From Spirulina subsalsa CS-330 (lineage in GTDB: Bacteria; Cyanobacteriota; Cyanobacteriia; Cyanobacteriales; Spirulinaceae), in NCBI RefSeq assembly GCF_028330765.1, contig NZ_JAQMTY010000229.1:1-45839 (forward strand): a DNA stretch of 45,839 nt, given 5' to 3'. The number at the start of each line of letters is the position of its first letter. Position 1 is the stretch's first letter. The notes below the pieces were generated by a model. That model had not been told where the DNA came from. It was given only the letters and a program-made list of their open reading frames with translations, and searched no databases. The translations under genes and the position numbers were made by a program. Shown here piece by piece: positions 43,445 through 45,839 of the stretch.

Positions 43445-45508
43445 TTGCAGTTTGTGTTGTTGCTCTGCGTTTACTGGTTGTTTGTAATTCCTATGCATCG
43501 CTTGCTCGAAGATCAAATTCAACAGTATCTGGGTTCCTTGGAGGCGTTACCTCCGGAATGGCGACGGTTTTTGGTGGCGGTGAGTGAGACCTACGAAGCG
43601 TACGAAGCGGCTGAGCGCGATCGCCAAACCCTAGTGCAGGATCAAGCCACAAACACCCAAGCCTTGCTCGAAGCCAATGCCCAAATGCGGAAGGCGATTC
43701 CGGATCTATTTTTTCAGCTTGACCAAGACAGCATCATCCGGGACTACAAACCCGGCAGCATGCACGATGTGTACGTGCCCTTGCTTGATCCGATTGGGAA
43801 ACCCCTCTACAGCTTTTTACCGACGGAGGTTGCCGAACAATTTCGCACGGCGCTCCAGCAACTGAGTCTTAAGCAGCCGATGCTGAGTTTTAGCCATTCT
43901 CTGATCTTAGAGGGGGAAACCTATTTTTATGAAGTGCGGCTCGTGCAGTTAAGCCATCATCAAGCGATCGCCATCATTCGCGACATCACCCTCCAAAAAC
44001 GCACCGAAGCCGAACTCACCGCCGCCAAAGAAACCGCCATCCGCGAAGCCACCCGCAGCGAAGAAGCCAACCTGGCCAAAAGTCAGTTTCTCGCCAAAAT
44101 GAGCCACGAATTGCGCACCCCCCTCAATGCCATTTTGGGGTTTAGCCAATTGATGAACCGCGACCCCAACCTCAACGCCGATCAAAAAGACTACCTCAAC
44201 ACCATCAACCAAAGCGGCAAACACCTCCTTGATGTGATCAACGAAATCCTCGATCTCGCCAAAATTGAGGCCGGGCGCACCACTCTCAATGAACAACCCT
44301 TTCACTTGCCCCGTCTCCTCAACAGTGTGCGTGCCATGCTAGCCATGAAAGCCACCTCAAAGGGGTTAGAATTTCGCCTCGAACTTGATCCAGAATTGCC
44401 GGTACAAGTGGAAGCTGATGAACAAAAGCTGCGCCAGGTGTTGATCAACCTCCTCGGCAATGCGATTAAATTCACCGCCCAAGGCTGGATCTGTTTAGCT
44501 GTCAAGACGCTCTTGGCCCCAGACCAGGGGCGGATTCTGGTGCAATTTCAGATTCAAGATACCGGGTGTGGCATTAACGAGACGGAGATGGATAACCTGT
44601 TTGACCCCTTTGTGCAAAGTCTGAAGCGCACGGATAATCAAGAAGGTACGGGGCTGGGCTTGACGATTAGCCAACAGTTTGTCCAGTTAATGGGGGGCAT
44701 GATTGCGGTGCAGAGTACCGTCGGACAGGGCACACTCTTTCAGTTCACGATTCCGCTGAAGTTAGTCCGCGAAAGTACGAGCCTGGCTCAAACACCGCTC
44801 GTGGTGGTTGGCCTGGCCCCAGATCAGCCTGACTATCACATCTTAGTGGTGGAAGATCGCAAAACAAATCGAGATTTGTTAATGACGCTGTTGGCGACGG
44901 TGGGATTTACGGTGACGGCGGTGACCCAGGGGGAAGAAGCGATCGCAGCCTGGCAAACCATCCAACCCGATTTCATTTGGATGGATTTACAAATGCCGAT
45001 CTTGGACGGCTTAGGGGCCACCCAAGCCATCCGCCAGCAAGAACGAACCCAAGGGGTGAACCACCCCGTGCCCATTGTGGTCTTGACCGCCAGCGCCTTT
45101 GTGGCCGACGAAGCCCAAGTGTTAGAGATGGGGTGTAATGGCCTGGTGCGCAAGCCCTATACAGAGTCAATCATTTTTGAAACCATGGCCCGCCATCTCG
45201 GCGTAATCTACACCTACGCAGATGAAGAAATCCCCACCACGTCGCCCCATTTAGGGCGTTCATTCCCCTCAGACGATCCCACCCAAAACCCCATCCTCAA
45301 TCAATTTCAATCGATGTCACCGGCTTGGCAGGTGCAGCTTAAGCAAGCGGTGTATGAAGCCGATGGTGAGGAAATCCATCAACTGGTGCAACAACTCCCC
45401 CCCCCCTGCGAGGAGTTGGGCACTGCTATCTTGCAATGGCTTGACGGCTTTGAATTTGAAACGATGATTGCCATGCTGAATCTAGAGAGCGAGAGTGATG
45501 CTGAATAG
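43445..45508 (+). CDS. membrane-anchored hybrid sensor histidine kinase
   Basis: The frame encodes 687 residues: a hydrophobic N-terminus (FVLLLCVYWLFVIPM), a coiled linker, a PAS-like domain (about 75-180; IPDLFFQLDQDSIIRDYKPG, IAIIRDITLQKR), and HisKA with the phospho-acceptor His221 in KMSHELRTPLNAILGFSQLM. HATPase_c comes next (LINLLGNAIKFTAQG, DTGCGI, EGTGLGLTISQQ), then a receiver with Asp514 (FIWMDLQMPILDG), and a C-terminal tail of about 100 residues. The signal is unknown. The start is uncertain. TTG 43445 and ATG 43493 are possible, but ATG 43378 (after AGGGG) opens a frame (MDTEASTFGFFWPSSFQTRL, then VSF) that would join this one if the T run at 43442-43446 had one more T. Confidence 0.92.
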   Translation: MQFVLLLCVYWLFVIPMHRLLEDQIQQYLGSLEALPPEWRRFLVAVSETYEAYEAAERDRQTLVQDQATNTQALLEANAQMRKAIPDLFFQLDQDSIIRDYKPGSMHDVYVPLLDPIGKPLYSFLPTEVAEQFRTALQQLSLKQPMLSFSHSLILEGETYFYEVRLVQLSHHQAIAIIRDITLQKRTEAELTAAKETAIREATRSEEANLAKSQFLAKMSHELRTPLNAILGFSQLMNRDPNLNADQKDYLNTINQSGKHLLDVINEILDLAKIEAGRTTLNEQPFHLPRLLNSVRAMLAMKATSKGLEFRLELDPELPVQVEADEQKLRQVLINLLGNAIKFTAQGWICLAVKTLLAPDQGRILVQFQIQDTGCGINETEMDNLFDPFVQSLKRTDNQEGTGLGLTISQQFVQLMGGMIAVQSTVGQGTLFQFTIPLKLVRESTSLAQTPLVVVGLAPDQPDYHILVVEDRKTNRDLLMTLLATVGFTVTAVTQGEEAIAAWQTIQPDFIWMDLQMPILDGLGATQAIRQQERTQGVNHPVPIVVLTASAFVADEAQVLEMGCNGLVRKPYTESIIFETMARHLGVIYTYADEEIPTTSPHLGRSFPSDDPTQNPILNQFQSMSPAWQVQLKQAVYEADGEEIHQLVQQLPPPCEELGTAILQWLDGFEFETMIAMLNLESESDAE

Positions 45509-45727
45509 TCGGGGGATTGGTGCATCTTGTCGCATTCAGGGCTGATTGTTGCGAGGATAGGGGTTCAAATCAAGAGAGATATAGCGAATTGCGAAACGAT
45601 GAGAACGCCACCTCCCCCTTTTTAAGGGGGATTGAGGGGGATCTTTGTACCTTACCTCCCCCTTTTTAAGGGGGATTGAGGGGGATCTTTGTCCCTTGTG
45701 TTTATCTTAAAATGTGCAAAGAAGACT
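45509..45727. repeat. tandem CCCCCTTTTTAAGGGGG hairpin repeats
   Basis: Two identical 39-base units lie at 45610-45648 and 45654-45692, five bases apart. Each holds the hairpin CCCCCTTTTTAAGGGGG followed by ATTGAGGGGGATCTTTGT. Such units are common dispersed repeats in cyanobacteria. I see no gene between the kinase and the window end other than the TnpB-like tail. Confidence 0.75.
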
Positions 45728-45839
45728 CCCACTATAAAGCGAGTCCGAGTAGAGTTACCGAAGGTAACGGCGGACGTGCCTTTTAGTGGCGAGATGAATT
45801 TGCACCAACAAACAAATCGAGCGACAGCGAGTCCTTTAA
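45728..45839 (+). pseudogene. tnpB: possible TnpB C-terminal fragment (open at window edge)
   Basis: One frame runs open to the last base: PTIKRVRVELPKVTADVPFS, then GEMNLHQQTNRATASPL. The RVRVELPKVT wording resembles tail segments of cyanobacterial IS200/IS605 TnpB proteins. The upstream catalytic region is missing: the frame starts just after the tandem repeats and has no start codon in context. It is therefore a truncated fragment if the assignment is right. Confidence is moderate because the tail is the least conserved part. Confidence 0.4.

Larger units (their letters stand above)
1..45839. repeat. HIP1 octamers (GCGATCGC) dispersed through the window
   Basis: The palindrome GCGATCGC occurs very often on both sides of every gene and inside reading frames, for example at 235-242 over the first codons of menB and at 2642-2649 near the start of the TPS gene. 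This is the highly iterated palindrome known from many cyanobacterial chromosomes, and it is the main compositional clue to the organism. It is not a mobile element. Confidence 0.95.

Overview
The window comes from a cyanobacterial chromosome. Evidence: HIP1 octamers (GCGATCGC) recur throughout, often inside coding sequence. The genes are typical of oxygenic phototrophs: MenB of phylloquinone synthesis, Ycf33 (DUF751), RpaB (Ycf27), a one-helix high-light-inducible protein, an NblB-like HEAT protein, a group 2 sigma factor and DUF760/DUF3727 proteins. The abundance of repeats and non-autonomous elements suits a filamentous species, but I cannot name a genus with confidence.

Layout. 1-140: 3' end of a TnpB gene with the right end of an IS200/IS605-type element, next to menB (232-1065). 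1066-2628: a repeat-rich region holding one small Cys-rich gene, a perfect CRP-type site and a MITE-like element with target-site duplications. 2665-8027: a very large surface protein (TPS secretion domain, DUF4347, beta-helix, Ig-like modules, C-terminal CHAT protease domain) split in two by a one-base frameshift in a G run. 8040-9420: a decayed, frameshifted tnpB-only element with both subterminal hairpins. 9491-13650: serS, a small membrane protein, a TerB-like gene, ycf33-rbfA and a TauE-type permease. 14083-17723: amt behind a perfect NtcA box, an SGNH hydrolase and ispH. 17795-23310: a TPR protein and a polysaccharide block (fcl, gmd, an initiating sugar transferase and a GT4 glycosyltransferase) that makes GDP-fucose and starts a glycan. 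23677-27068: DUF3727-mltG-yqeG, a secreted unknown protein and a SUI1 factor. 27144-32308: proS, a Uma2 nuclease, a RmlD-like reductase, a 53-residue gene with its own terminator, and truB. 32632-38204: rpaB, ktrB, a SigD-like sigma factor, DUF760, mutY and an hli gene. 38455-41762: an O-methyltransferase, ndk, nblB-like, a CBS protein and a DUF938 methyltransferase. 42305-45508: a PadR regulator and a hybrid histidine kinase. 45509-45839: tandem hairpin repeats and a probable TnpB tail.

How the parts relate. Several genes serve light and nutrient acclimation. RpaB is encoded here, and near matches to its HLR1 operator lie in its own upstream region, upstream of the SigD-like gene and directly before hli. 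Ammonium uptake carries an NtcA box. The NblB-like protein suggests phycobilisome turnover.

The most unusual content is: the secreted TPS-CHAT protein with its frameshift; three distinct families of short non-autonomous elements whose termini and target duplications can be read directly, one of them nested in another repeat whose unoccupied paralogue is also in the window; and two small orphan genes (a Cys-rich protein and a 53-residue basic protein) in well-delimited transcription units.
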